Shown one piece after another: positions 19,124 to 27,493 of a DNA stretch of 64,000 bases. Where the stretch lies: contig NZ_JACVFC010000001.1 of the NCBI RefSeq assembly GCF_014529935.1, positions 1 to 64,000 on the forward strand. The letters are read 5' to 3'. The notes beneath the pieces are model-generated. The model did no database searches and had not been told where the DNA came from. It worked only from the letters and a program-made list of their open reading frames with translations. The translations under genes and the position numbers were made by a program. Every line of letters starts with the position of its first letter. Position 1 is the first letter of the stretch. This DNA is from Chitinophaga qingshengii (GTDB taxonomy: Bacteria; Bacteroidota; Bacteroidia; Chitinophagales; Chitinophagaceae).

Positions 19124-19456
19124 ATGAGCTATATTTCAAAACCTACACGTAAACCTTTATTGGCGGATCACCATCGTATACATCGTATTCTCACAGATGA
19201 ATTGAAAATGAATCCTTCCACTGTCAGGGAATTGGTATTGGAGATGGACAATGTTCTAAACGACCGACTGGAGGCTTTAATAGAATACAGTGATTCTACT
19301 CAACAGAACAATGATCAACTCAAAGACAAGGTTGACAGGATTTATCAAGAAGTTTTCGGGATCTATGGAGGAATAACCTGGCGTATCGTTTTCTGGATGA
19401 CTACTATTGGTACTCCTGTATTCTTAATGCTGCTCGCTTTGCTGGATAAACGTTAA
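19124..19456 (+). CDS. Small membrane-anchored coiled-coil protein
   Basis: A 110-residue protein with a short N-terminal helix (RELVLEMDNVLNDRLEALIE), a heptad-like middle (QQNNDQLKDKVDRIYQEVF) and a C-terminal hydrophobic segment (about 87-106, IVFWMTTIGTPVFLMLLALL) followed by DKR. The predicted topology is a cytoplasmic coiled coil anchored by a C-terminal helix. The following gene has the same plan and shares the motif REL-EMD-N; the two look like diverged paralogues. The sequence is AT-richer than its neighbours. Function unknown. Confidence 0.75.
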   Translation: MSYISKPTRKPLLADHHRIHRILTDELKMNPSTVRELVLEMDNVLNDRLEALIEYSDSTQQNNDQLKDKVDRIYQEVFGIYGGITWRIVFWMTTIGTPVFLMLLALLDKR

Positions 19457-19485
19457 GCCATTTGTCACCATAAAATACACTCACT

Positions 19486-20079
19486 ATGATTGCAAACAAC
19501 ATTAAAATCTACGACATTTTCAGAAAAGATCTTCATCTTGAAGATGAAAAGGCCCGAGAGCTGGTTTCAGAAATGGATGATTCATTCAACAATTACCAGG
19601 TCACCAATTTTGCCACTAAGCTGCAAGTGCAGGAGCTTTCCGGCAGAATGGATCAGATAATTATCAATCAACACTCGATGAAAGGTGAGCTAACGGAAGT
19701 AAAAACTGAAATGAGAGACTTCAGGAACGAGATTAATACGAAGCTCGACGGGTTCAAGAACGAGGTCAATACGAAGCTCGATGGGTTCAAGAGCGAAGTC
19801 AATACGAAGCTCGATGGGTTCAAGAGCGAGGTTGATACAAAGCTCAATGGGTTCAATAACAACCAGGACGGATTCAAAGGTAAACTTGATGAATTCAAGG
19901 ATAAAATGAATGAAGGCCAGGTTGGGCTGGCTAATTTTCAAACAGCCATAGCGATCCAAATGAAAAATGACTTTGAAAAAATTTACTCAAAAATGAATAG
20001 GATCGGAATTTTGCAATATGTAGCGATTACAGGCACACTAGTAGGTATCATAGCAAGCTTAATTAAACTTTTTAAATAA
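19486..20079 (+). CDS. Membrane-anchored coiled-coil protein with 11-residue tandem repeats
   Basis: A 197-residue protein paired with the preceding gene (29-base gap, same strand). The N-terminus has ARELVSEMDDSFNNYQ, resembling the neighbour. The middle (about 81-124) has four units of 11 residues, consensus NEVNTKLDGFK, continuing into degenerate copies. The C-terminus is a single TM helix (YVAITGTLVGIIASLIKLF). The architecture resembles several unrelated phage, Bdr-like and CCDC90-like proteins, but no family can be named with confidence. It ends only three bases before the convergent TonB receptor, with no visible terminator. Confidence 0.8.
   Translation: MIANNIKIYDIFRKDLHLEDEKARELVSEMDDSFNNYQVTNFATKLQVQELSGRMDQIIINQHSMKGELTEVKTEMRDFRNEINTKLDGFKNEVNTKLDGFKSEVNTKLDGFKSEVDTKLNGFNNNQDGFKGKLDEFKDKMNEGQVGLANFQTAIAIQMKNDFEKIYSKMNRIGILQYVAITGTLVGIIASLIKLFK
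19726..19857 (+). repeat. Four 33-bp tandem repeats within the coiled-coil gene
   Basis: Units 19726-19758, 19759-19791, 19792-19824 and 19825-19857 are near identical, each encoding an 11-residue heptad-like unit (N/S-E-V-N-T-K-L-D-G-F-K). They are in frame and have no spacers. Confidence 0.9.
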
Positions 20080-20082
20080 CCC

Positions 20083-22443
20083 TCAAAACTTAAAATTATA
20101 CGTCACCGAAGGTATAATCGGAAACAACGACACCTGCTTCGCCGTGACTTTCAGCGACCCGTCAACAGCGCTGCCTTCCTGATCAAAGTAGATAAAATAG
20201 GGATTTTTCCGGCTGTATACATTATAGATCGAAAAAGCCCAGCTGCTCCGGAACCGTTTGTTCTCTCTCTTAGGTTTCGGCGTGTAGATAGCGGACAGGT
20301 CCAGCCGGTTGTACGGCGCCATACGATATGAATTGATCTTACCATATCCTTGCACCAATGCCCCTTCCATGAAATAAAATTGTTCCGGCATCGTGGTAGT
20401 ATTACCGGTGCCAAAGATAAAAACTCCCGAAAGGGTCCACCGTTTGCTTAATTCATATGTACCCACTGCTACAAGGTCATGCCGCCGGTCGTATTTGGCC
20501 GGAAAACGTTTACCATCGTTCAATTGCGGAAACTGCCGCCAGGTCCAGGCCAGTGTATAACCCAGCCAGCCCGTGAGCACCCCTTTCTTTTTACGGATGA
20601 AGAGTTCCAATCCATAAGCCTGCCCTTTACCAAATACAAAATCCTGTTCCGGATCGGTCAACGACGGCGTATAACCTTCGCGGTATTCTATCTGGTGGTA
20701 CATCTCCTTATAATATACTTCTGCGGAGGCTTCGTAGGTGTTGTTCTTAAAGTTGCGGAAATAGCCGGCGGAATATTGCCAGGATTCCTGTGGCCTTACC
20801 TTGTAGGTACTCGGCACCCAAACGTCCGTAGGCAGCGTGGTAGCGGCGTTGGACACCAGGTGAATGAACTGGTAATTGCGCGTCAGCGAGGCTTTGACGG
20901 CATTGTCGTTATTCCAGGAGTACCGGAGAATGAACCGGGGCTCCAAACCACCGTAACTGGTAACAGGGCGCCAGCGGGCATAACGGACACTATCGATCTT
21001 CTGGCCCGCATCGTCGCGGATATAACGGGTGTAGGGACCTATTTGCATAAAACCACTGAAACGCACACCGGCATTGAGTTGCAGGTGGGGTGATATTTCC
21101 CAGTCGTCCATCAGATAAACGCCCACTTCATGCGCGTATTTTTTATACGCATTTTCCGGCGGCGCAAATTTGGTGGAATCCTGGCCACCACTGACAGTAC
21201 TGGGTGTAAAAACATGGTAGATATAATTACCTCCAAACTTAATATGGTGGCGTGGACTGGCATAATAATCAAAATCCAGTTTAGCATTGCCATCGCTGAT
21301 ACCGGACGACAGACGGAGATTAAAATTATTTTGTAATACGCCAAACTGGAACTTATAATCATTATAGATCAGTGACAGGTTGGCAAACAGTTTACTGTTA
21401 AATACGTGGTTCCAGCGTAAAGTGGCCGTAGTATTACCCCAGGGGATCTTCACCATAAACTTCCGGTTATTGCTGGAAAAACTGAACACATCCCGGCCCA
21501 GGTATCCGCTGAGATACAGCCGGTCCTTGTCGGACAGGATATAATTTACTTTCATGTTCAGATCGTAGAAGTAATACCCGGTGCCTTTGTATTCAGAGTT
21601 ATTGATAACCGGTTTGGCGAGCAGGTCCACGTAGGTACGCCTGCCGGAGATAATATAAGAGGCCTTGTCTTTTTTAATAGGTCCCTGCAGGGAAAGCCGG
21701 GAAGCGATGAGCCCTATCCCTCCCTCGCCCTGAAAGGTTTTGTTGTTGCCTTCCTTCATGCCCACATCCACCACGGAAGACAGGCGTCCGCCGTAGTTAG
21801 CCGGCATCCCGCCTTTAATCAGCGTGGTATTTTTGATGGCGTCCGCATTAAACACAGAGAAGAAACCGAACAGGTGACCGGTGTTGTATACCGGTGCTTC
21901 ATCCAGCAGGATGAGGTTCTGGTCAGGCCCGCCACCACGTACATAGAAGCCGGCATTTCCCTCTCCGGCAGCCTGTACGCCGGGCATGAGCTGCAAGGCT
22001 TTCAGTATGTCCGTCTCCCCCATGAGCGCCGGCAGTTTTTTCACTTCCTGGGCAGCCATTTCCACGCGGCCCATATCGGTGCTTTTTACGTTGGCATGTT
22101 GTTGCTGGGCCGTTACCACGACTTCCTTTGCCTGGTAGGAACGCGGCAACATATCCATATAACGTATAGTGTTACCTGTTAGATGCAGTTCTACGGATTT
22201 GCTTTCGTAACCTATAAAAGAAAAAACGATGGTGTAGGTACCCGGAGACAGCGAGAGAGAATAAAAGCCGTAATTATTGGTGTGGATGCCCGTGGTAGTA
22301 CCCTGTATATGAACACTGGCGCCGGTAAGGGTTTCACCGTTGGTACTGTCCCGCACATAGCCACTGACGGTATAATGCTGCGCCTGTACAGACACGCATA
22401 TCAGGATCATCAGGAAAGTAACGACATAACGGACGATTTGCAT
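20083..22443 (-). CDS. TonB-dependent outer-membrane receptor
   Basis: A 786-residue outer-membrane protein. The signal peptide ends SVQAQ. A carboxypeptidase-regulatory-like domain follows (about 24-105, YTVSGYVRDSTNGETLTGA), then the plug domain (about 118-225, KLPALMGETDILKALQLMPG and FYVRGGGPDQNLILLDEAPVY), then a beta-barrel ending with the aromatic C-terminus YNFKF. It has no SusD partner and is shorter than SusC proteins, so it is probably a non-SusC receptor for a metal chelate or other small ligand. A DUF3347 lipoprotein gene lies directly upstream on the same strand, which hints at metal (copper) handling. Confidence 0.88.
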   Translation of the reverse strand: MQIVRYVVTFLMILICVSVQAQHYTVSGYVRDSTNGETLTGASVHIQGTTTGIHTNNYGFYSLSLSPGTYTIVFSFIGYESKSVELHLTGNTIRYMDMLPRSYQAKEVVVTAQQQHANVKSTDMGRVEMAAQEVKKLPALMGETDILKALQLMPGVQAAGEGNAGFYVRGGGPDQNLILLDEAPVYNTGHLFGFFSVFNADAIKNTTLIKGGMPANYGGRLSSVVDVGMKEGNNKTFQGEGGIGLIASRLSLQGPIKKDKASYIISGRRTYVDLLAKPVINNSEYKGTGYYFYDLNMKVNYILSDKDRLYLSGYLGRDVFSFSSNNRKFMVKIPWGNTTATLRWNHVFNSKLFANLSLIYNDYKFQFGVLQNNFNLRLSSGISDGNAKLDFDYYASPRHHIKFGGNYIYHVFTPSTVSGGQDSTKFAPPENAYKKYAHEVGVYLMDDWEISPHLQLNAGVRFSGFMQIGPYTRYIRDDAGQKIDSVRYARWRPVTSYGGLEPRFILRYSWNNDNAVKASLTRNYQFIHLVSNAATTLPTDVWVPSTYKVRPQESWQYSAGYFRNFKNNTYEASAEVYYKEMYHQIEYREGYTPSLTDPEQDFVFGKGQAYGLELFIRKKKGVLTGWLGYTLAWTWRQFPQLNDGKRFPAKYDRRHDLVAVGTYELSKRWTLSGVFIFGTGNTTTMPEQFYFMEGALVQGYGKINSYRMAPYNRLDLSAIYTPKPKRENKRFRSSWAFSIYNVYSRKNPYFIYFDQEGSAVDGSLKVTAKQVSLFPIIPSVTYNFKF

Positions 22444-22477
22444 ATTACTGTCTATTGTACCGGCAACAGACAGTAAT
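22444..22477. promoter_or_regulatory. Inverted repeat immediately upstream of the TonB receptor start
   Basis: ATTACTGTCT (22444-22453) and its complement AGACAGTAAT (22468-22477) flank a 14-base spacer. The repeat ends at the receptor ATG. It would form a hairpin over the ribosome-loading region of the mRNA, or could act as an operator. Confidence 0.45.
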
Positions 22478-22494
22478 TTACAAATAATAACTAC

Positions 22495-23085
22495 TTACTG
22501 ATAACTTAAGGTGTCTTTTGTTTCTCCACAATGCAACATTTTGTTACCGAAGTAGGGATTCAGTATCTCCGGTTTGTCGCTCAGCCAATAGGCGCCTTTA
22601 TCATCAAAAGCCATGGGGCAATATTGATGGTAAACAGTTTTTCCTTTGAGACCGGTATTTTTTACCAGATCAAATAACATATCGGAAACCATCTGGAAAG
22701 AAGAGCGTTTGCCTTCCAGGTCCTTCTCCCCTTCAAAACCTGCCAGTTCAGCGCTGATACTGCCGGTGGTGCCGGTGATAATGCTGAGATGACTGCTGTC
22801 CATTTGTAAAGTATTCACCGGAAGGCTGTCCATATGCCCTTTCAGAGAAGCTGCCGCTGTATTGGCTGCTGCACTGTCCGCCTTTACCAGCGCGTCTGAC
22901 AGCTGATAGTAAGCCTGCATGACTACCTGCAGGGAATCGTAATACACCTGGTTATAGGGCGCCTGTAAGGCGGCTACAGGAGCAGCAGCCGGTTCTTCGG
23001 CTGATTTGTTGGCCGGCGACTGGCAACCAAACAGGGCGAATGCCATACATAATGTTCCTACGGGAACGCCTAATCTAAAGTTCAT
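22495..23085 (-). CDS. DUF3347 lipoprotein (putative metal-binding)
   Basis: A 196-residue lipoprotein (FALFGC lipobox). The N-terminal half is helical (YYDSLQVVMQAYYQLSDALVKAD). The C-terminal half has the DUF3347 hallmark YCPMAF-D-KGAYWLS followed by NPYFGNKMLHCG, with Cys, Met and His residues suited to copper or another soft metal. Such domains occur near CusB-like efflux adaptors in Bacteroidota. It is likely co-transcribed with the TonB receptor 51 bases downstream. Metal binding is inference from the motif. Confidence 0.8.
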   Translation of the reverse strand: MNFRLGVPVGTLCMAFALFGCQSPANKSAEEPAAAPVAALQAPYNQVYYDSLQVVMQAYYQLSDALVKADSAAANTAAASLKGHMDSLPVNTLQMDSSHLSIITGTTGSISAELAGFEGEKDLEGKRSSFQMVSDMLFDLVKNTGLKGKTVYHQYCPMAFDDKGAYWLSDKPEILNPYFGNKMLHCGETKDTLSYQ

Positions 23086-23107
23086 GCGCGTATGTTTTCT
23101 TCGTTCG

Positions 23108-23115
23108 CAAAAGTA
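23108..23115 (-). promoter_or_regulatory. -7 element upstream of the DUF3347 gene
   Basis: TACTTTTG on the minus strand matches TAnnTTTG and lies 22 bases upstream of the ATG. The -33 element is weak. Confidence 0.45.
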
Positions 23116-23258
23116 GTAATAATCCGAAACCCTGCTAAAAACGTTAAAATTCTAATCTACATTAAAAGATGATAATTTCTAAAACATTATTTATCAACGT
23201 TTAACACATATAAAATATACAAAAACATAGGGAGTATTAAAATGACGGCAATTCTGGT

Positions 23259-23266
23259 TACCTTTG
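23259..23266 (+). promoter_or_regulatory. -7 element of the ABC-F gene
   Basis: TACCTTTG matches TAnnTTTG 30 bases before the ATG at 23296. A transcript starting here cannot include the upstream ATG at 23242, which supports the shorter protein. Confidence 0.5.
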
Positions 23267-23295
23267 CACGTTTTTATCCAATTTTTGAACTATTT

Positions 23296-25263
23296 ATGTT
23301 AATCGCATTACAGGACATTACTTTTGAGTTTGGATCCAGGGTTATCCTGGAAAATTCTTCCTGGCATATTGAGCCGGGAGATCGCGTAGGCCTTATCGGA
23401 CTGAATGGAACAGGCAAGTCTACCCTGCTGCGTATTATCAACGGCGAATATTCCGTTTCCAAAGGAAGCGTTAATAAAAGCAAGAACCTGACCATCGGGT
23501 TCTTCAACCAGGACCTGCTCAGCTTTGAAACAGACGACTCTATCCTCAGCGTGGGGATGACCGCCTTTGGCAAAGCCCTGGAACTGGAAAAAGAAATAGA
23601 AAGACTCACCAAAGAGCTGGAACACGACCAGACAGAAGAACTGTTGCACCAGTTCAGCGACGCCCTTCATGAATTTGAGGCGCTGGATGGCTACAACATG
23701 AAACATAAAACAGCGCAGGTACTGGAAGGCCTCGGTTTTACCACTGCCGACCTGGAACGCCCCTATAGCCAGTTTTCCGGTGGATGGCGTATGCGCGTAC
23801 TCCTGGCCCGTCTCATCCTGCAGCAGCCGGACGTGCTCATGCTCGATGAACCGACGAACCACCTCGACCTCCCGTCCATCGAATGGCTGGAACGTTACCT
23901 GATAGGTTATAACGGCGCTGTGATCATCGTATCGCACGACCGTTATTTCCTGGACCGTATGGTCAACAAAATCGTGGAAGTATACCAGCAGGAGCTGCAC
24001 CACTATGCCGGCTCCTACGCCGATTACGAAGTGGAAAAAGAACTGCGCCGCGAAATGCAGCAACGTGCCTACGAAAACCAGCAGGACTATATCCGTCAGC
24101 AGGAACGATTTATCGAACGTTTTAAGGCGAAAGCCTCTAAAGCCGCCCAGGCACAAAGTATCGCCAAAAGACTCGACAAACTGGAACGGGTAGAACAGGT
24201 AGATAATGGTCCTTCTAAAATCAAGATCAACTTCACCATCGATAAAACACCGGGCAAAATCCTGTGTACGCTGAATAATATCAGCAAAGCCTATGGCGCT
24301 AACCAAATCCTGAAAAATACCAGCGCTGAAATTAACCGCGGCGATAAAATCGCCCTGATCGGCGCCAACGGTAAGGGTAAATCTACCCTCCTGCGTATTA
24401 TCTTCGGGATGGAGTCCATGGAAGGCGAAAGAGTGCCGGGCCATAACGTGGTGACCAGCTTCTACGCCCAGCACCAGCTGGAATCCCTGGACCTGAACAG
24501 CGAAATACTGGATGAACTGAAAAACTTCGGTTCCGGCCGTACAGAACTGGAACTGCGCCAGCTGCTCGGCTGCTTCCTGTTCACCGGTGACGACGTATTT
24601 AAAAAAATCCGTATCCTCTCCGGTGGTGAAAAAGCCAGGGTGGCATTGGCTAAAACCATCATCAGTCAGGCCAACTTCCTCATGCTCGATGAACCGACGA
24701 ACCACCTGGACATGAACTCTGTACAGATGCTCATCGATGCGCTCGACAAATACGAAGGCAGCCTGGTACTCGTATCGCACGACCGTTATTTTGTGAGCCA
24801 GACCGCCAATAAAATCTGGGAAATCGTAGACGGCGAAATCAAAGAGTTTAAAGGCACCTATGCCGAATACGAGGAGTGGAAAAAACGCATGGCCGCCCAA
24901 CAGGCCCCTGCAAGCGTGAAAGCCGCCAGCGATAATAAAAAAGAAAACAAACAGGCCGCCGGCTCCAACACCACTGCCGCGGCTGCCAGCAAAGGCGCCA
25001 TCAATAAAGAAGTACAACGCGAACTGCAAAAACAACAAAAACAGTTCTCACAGGTAGAAGGTCAACTGGCCAGCCTTAAAGAACGCAAAGCGAACCTGGA
25101 AGCCAGCTTAGGCGATCCAGGCATCTATAATGACCGAACTAAATTTGCCCAGGTAGAAAGCGAATACCAGGATGTATTGAAATACCTCGACCGAGCTAAC
25201 GAACAATACGAACAGCTTTTCGAGAAAATCATGCAGCTGGAAGCCAACCTGGTAACCAATTAG
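23296..25263 (+). CDS. ABC-F family ATPase (Uup/EttA-like ribosome-associated factor)
   Basis: A 655-residue soluble protein with two ABC domains and no membrane part. Walker A motifs are GLNGTGKST (about 38) and GANGKGKST (about 355); signature motifs are FSGGWRMR and LSGGEKAR. Both Walker B motifs are followed by DEPTNHLD, which is diagnostic for ABC-F. The inter-domain linker is helical and charged. A C-terminal coiled coil (from about 590) follows an Ala/Lys-rich linker, as in Uup-type proteins. ABC-F proteins act on the ribosome E site to relieve stalling or confer antibiotic protection; nothing here points to resistance. The ATG at 23296 (MLIALQDITFEFG) is preferred over 23242. Confidence 0.92.
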   Translation: MLIALQDITFEFGSRVILENSSWHIEPGDRVGLIGLNGTGKSTLLRIINGEYSVSKGSVNKSKNLTIGFFNQDLLSFETDDSILSVGMTAFGKALELEKEIERLTKELEHDQTEELLHQFSDALHEFEALDGYNMKHKTAQVLEGLGFTTADLERPYSQFSGGWRMRVLLARLILQQPDVLMLDEPTNHLDLPSIEWLERYLIGYNGAVIIVSHDRYFLDRMVNKIVEVYQQELHHYAGSYADYEVEKELRREMQQRAYENQQDYIRQQERFIERFKAKASKAAQAQSIAKRLDKLERVEQVDNGPSKIKINFTIDKTPGKILCTLNNISKAYGANQILKNTSAEINRGDKIALIGANGKGKSTLLRIIFGMESMEGERVPGHNVVTSFYAQHQLESLDLNSEILDELKNFGSGRTELELRQLLGCFLFTGDDVFKKIRILSGGEKARVALAKTIISQANFLMLDEPTNHLDMNSVQMLIDALDKYEGSLVLVSHDRYFVSQTANKIWEIVDGEIKEFKGTYAEYEEWKKRMAAQQAPASVKAASDNKKENKQAAGSNTTAAAASKGAINKEVQRELQKQQKQFSQVEGQLASLKERKANLEASLGDPGIYNDRTKFAQVESEYQDVLKYLDRANEQYEQLFEKIMQLEANLVTN

Positions 25264-25344
25264 GAATTACGCATTACGAATGACGAATTGAGCGTATCGT
25301 GGGGTACCCCAATTCGTCATTCGTAATACGTAATTTGTAATTCC
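25263..25344. repeat. Intergenic inverted repeat (subfamily B)
   Basis: Arms 25263-25290 and 25310-25344 pair, with a 7-base bulge. They are built from words AATTACG and GAATGACGAATT, and the apex carries GGGGTACCCC. It separates the ABC-F stop from the response-regulator start 11 bases further on. Confidence 0.8.
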
Positions 25345-25355
25345 AAAGCTCCTAT

Positions 25356-26042
25356 ATGCAGAAAATACTGGTGGTAGAAGATGAAGTCAAAGTAGCCAAT
25401 GCCGTTAAAAAGGGACTGGAAGAAAACGGCTTCGAAGTAGACGTGGCCTACGATGGCCGCATGGGCAAAAGCCTGGCTGCCAGCAATAACTATGACCTCG
25501 TCATCCTCGACCTGAACCTCCCCCATCATAACGGTTACGAACTATGCGAAGTCATCCGCCGCAAAAATAATCGTGTACCCGTGATTATGCTGACGGCACT
25601 CGGTGGTGTGGAAGACAAAATGCAGGCTTTTGAGCTGGGAGCCGATGACTACCTGGTAAAACCCTTCGACTTCCGCGAGCTGCTGGCACGTATCCGGGTG
25701 TTCCTGAAAAGAGCCGGCTCCGAAGCGCCTCACAGCACACAATATAAGATCACCATCGCCGACCTGGAAATAGACCGGGAAAAAAAGGAAGTGACCCGCG
25801 GCGGCAAAAAAATTGCCCTCACCGCCAAAGAATACCAGCTGCTCGATTTCCTGGCGCTGCACAAAGGCAAGGTGATCTCCAAATTAACCATCGCTGAAAA
25901 AGTATGGGACATCGATTTCGATACCGGTACCAACGTGATCGAAGTATATATGAATTTCCTCCGTAAAAAGATCGATAAAGACTTTGAGCAGAAACTGCTC
26001 CATACCAAAACCGGCATGGGATATTATCTCTCCGAAGAATGA
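25356..26042 (+). CDS. OmpR-family response regulator (heavy-metal type)
   Basis: A 228-residue DNA-binding response regulator. The receiver domain (1-115) has the acidic pair VVEDE, phospho-acceptor D52 (LVILDLNLP), the T in MLTAL and K in LVKPFD. The winged-helix DNA-binding domain occupies about 130-225 (LTAKEYQLLDFLALHKGKVISK, TNVIEVYMNFLRKKID). Its stop overlaps the start of the histidine kinase by four bases (ATGA), so the two are translationally coupled. The efflux genes downstream make a CusR/CzcR-like role likely. Confidence 0.92.
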   Translation: MQKILVVEDEVKVANAVKKGLEENGFEVDVAYDGRMGKSLAASNNYDLVILDLNLPHHNGYELCEVIRRKNNRVPVIMLTALGGVEDKMQAFELGADDYLVKPFDFRELLARIRVFLKRAGSEAPHSTQYKITIADLEIDREKKEVTRGGKKIALTAKEYQLLDFLALHKGKVISKLTIAEKVWDIDFDTGTNVIEVYMNFLRKKIDKDFEQKLLHTKTGMGYYLSEE

Positions 26043-27409
26043 AGATCAAATATAAGATAGCACTGTATTACACGATATCAGCCTCCCTGATGCTGATCGC
26101 CTTTGCCGTGCTGGCCTATTATTTTTCTTCCAAATCCAGGCGGGCCGAATACCTGGAAAGACTCGAATACCGCGCCCGTTCCATCGCCAATGTGATCATT
26201 GAAGATGGTAATGTAAAAGTAGACCTGCTGCGGAAACTGGACCGCACCACTTTCCAGGACCTTTACAAAGAAACCATTCTGGTATACGATCCCAACTATG
26301 ACCTGCTTTACAGCAACCTCAAAGACACTACCATCCGTACCCACCGGAGCCTGCTGGATTACATCAAACAAAACAAGTTATATAGTAATGTAAAAAACAG
26401 CGGAGAACAGGTAGGCGTCTATTATACAGAAGGCGATGTATCCGTGATCGTTATTGTATCTTCCTTCGATAAATATGGTTTTCAAAACCTGCAAAACCTC
26501 CGCCAGATCCTGCTGATAGAGCTGATCACCGCGGTGGCCATACTTGTGGGCGTTGGCTACTTCTTTGCCCGGAAGATGGTGCAACCTATTGACCGGCTGG
26601 TACAGCAGGTGGATAATATCAATGCCAGCAACATGCAGGATGCCCAGGTAGCTGTGAAAGGGAAAGATGAAATCGCCACACTGGGCGCCAACTTCAACAC
26701 CATGTTACAACGCCTGAGCGACTCGTTTGATCTTCAGAAAAGTTTCGTGAGCAATGCCTCCCATGAGTTGCGAACGCCGCTGGCCGCCATTATCAGCCAG
26801 TTACAGGTAATGCTTTCCAAAGAACGCAGTAAGGAGGAATACCATGCCCTGCTGGTGTCTGTACTGGAAGATGCCGAAAACCTGTCGGACCTCTCCAACG
26901 GACTGCTACAGCTGGCACAGTCGGAACTGAACCAGGAGCAGTTTGTATTTAACAGTGTCCGGATTGATGAGTTGCTGATGGATATGGCCAACCTGATCCG
27001 TCTCAAACAGAAAACACCTGCCAAGGTGGATATCCAGTTTGTGAAAGTGCCGGAAAACGATCTGCTGGTAACCTGCTTCGGCAATGAAAGCCTGTTGAAA
27101 GTCCTTTTTCTGAACCTGATAGACAACGCTTGTAAGTTTTCTCCCGACAACAGTGCCCATGTGTCTATCGATTTCTTTACCCAGTATATCACTGTTCAGA
27201 TCAGGAACCGGGGACCGGTGATCCCTGCCAGTGAGATCAACAAAGTTTTTGAGCCCTTCTACCGGGGCGAGAACGCCCATCAAACCCGCGGCCATGGCCT
27301 GGGCTTATCTATCTGCAAAAAGATTGTGAAAATACACAACAGTCATATCACCGTTACCTCCACTCCGGAAGAAGGTACCACCTTCACCGTGATACTCCCC
27401 CACTTGTAG
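26039..27409 (+). CDS. Sensor histidine kinase (heavy-metal type)
   Basis: A 456-residue membrane kinase. TM1 lies at about 7-28, a periplasmic sensor region at 29-158 and TM2 at about 159-178. HAMP (MVQPIDRLVQQVDNI) follows, then HisKA with the phospho-acceptor H242 in SNASHELRTPLAA. The ATPase domain has the N box (FLNLIDNACKFS) and G box (GHGLGLSICKK). It partners the upstream response regulator. Its periplasmic domain probably senses the metal exported by the CusCBA-like pump encoded 85 bases downstream. Confidence 0.92.
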   Translation: MKIKYKIALYYTISASLMLIAFAVLAYYFSSKSRRAEYLERLEYRARSIANVIIEDGNVKVDLLRKLDRTTFQDLYKETILVYDPNYDLLYSNLKDTTIRTHRSLLDYIKQNKLYSNVKNSGEQVGVYYTEGDVSVIVIVSSFDKYGFQNLQNLRQILLIELITAVAILVGVGYFFARKMVQPIDRLVQQVDNINASNMQDAQVAVKGKDEIATLGANFNTMLQRLSDSFDLQKSFVSNASHELRTPLAAIISQLQVMLSKERSKEEYHALLVSVLEDAENLSDLSNGLLQLAQSELNQEQFVFNSVRIDELLMDMANLIRLKQKTPAKVDIQFVKVPENDLLVTCFGNESLLKVLFLNLIDNACKFSPDNSAHVSIDFFTQYITVQIRNRGPVIPASEINKVFEPFYRGENAHQTRGHGLGLSICKKIVKIHNSHITVTSTPEEGTTFTVILPHL

Positions 27410-27493
27410 CGCCCATCTTCCCTTAGTGCATTTTTAATGCGTTTTTAATATGTCTTAAAGCCCCCTTTAATCTGACTTGGAGAGCTTTGTATC

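Noticed and set aside
19726..19857. Short tandem repeat considered as a CRISPR array
   Set aside because: Units of 33 bases are contiguous with no spacers and are in frame within a protein; no cas genes.
23308..25038. 576-codon minus-strand open frame opposite the ABC-F gene
   Set aside because: Phe/Val/His-rich antisense shadow of a clearly coding gene; no start context and no domain.
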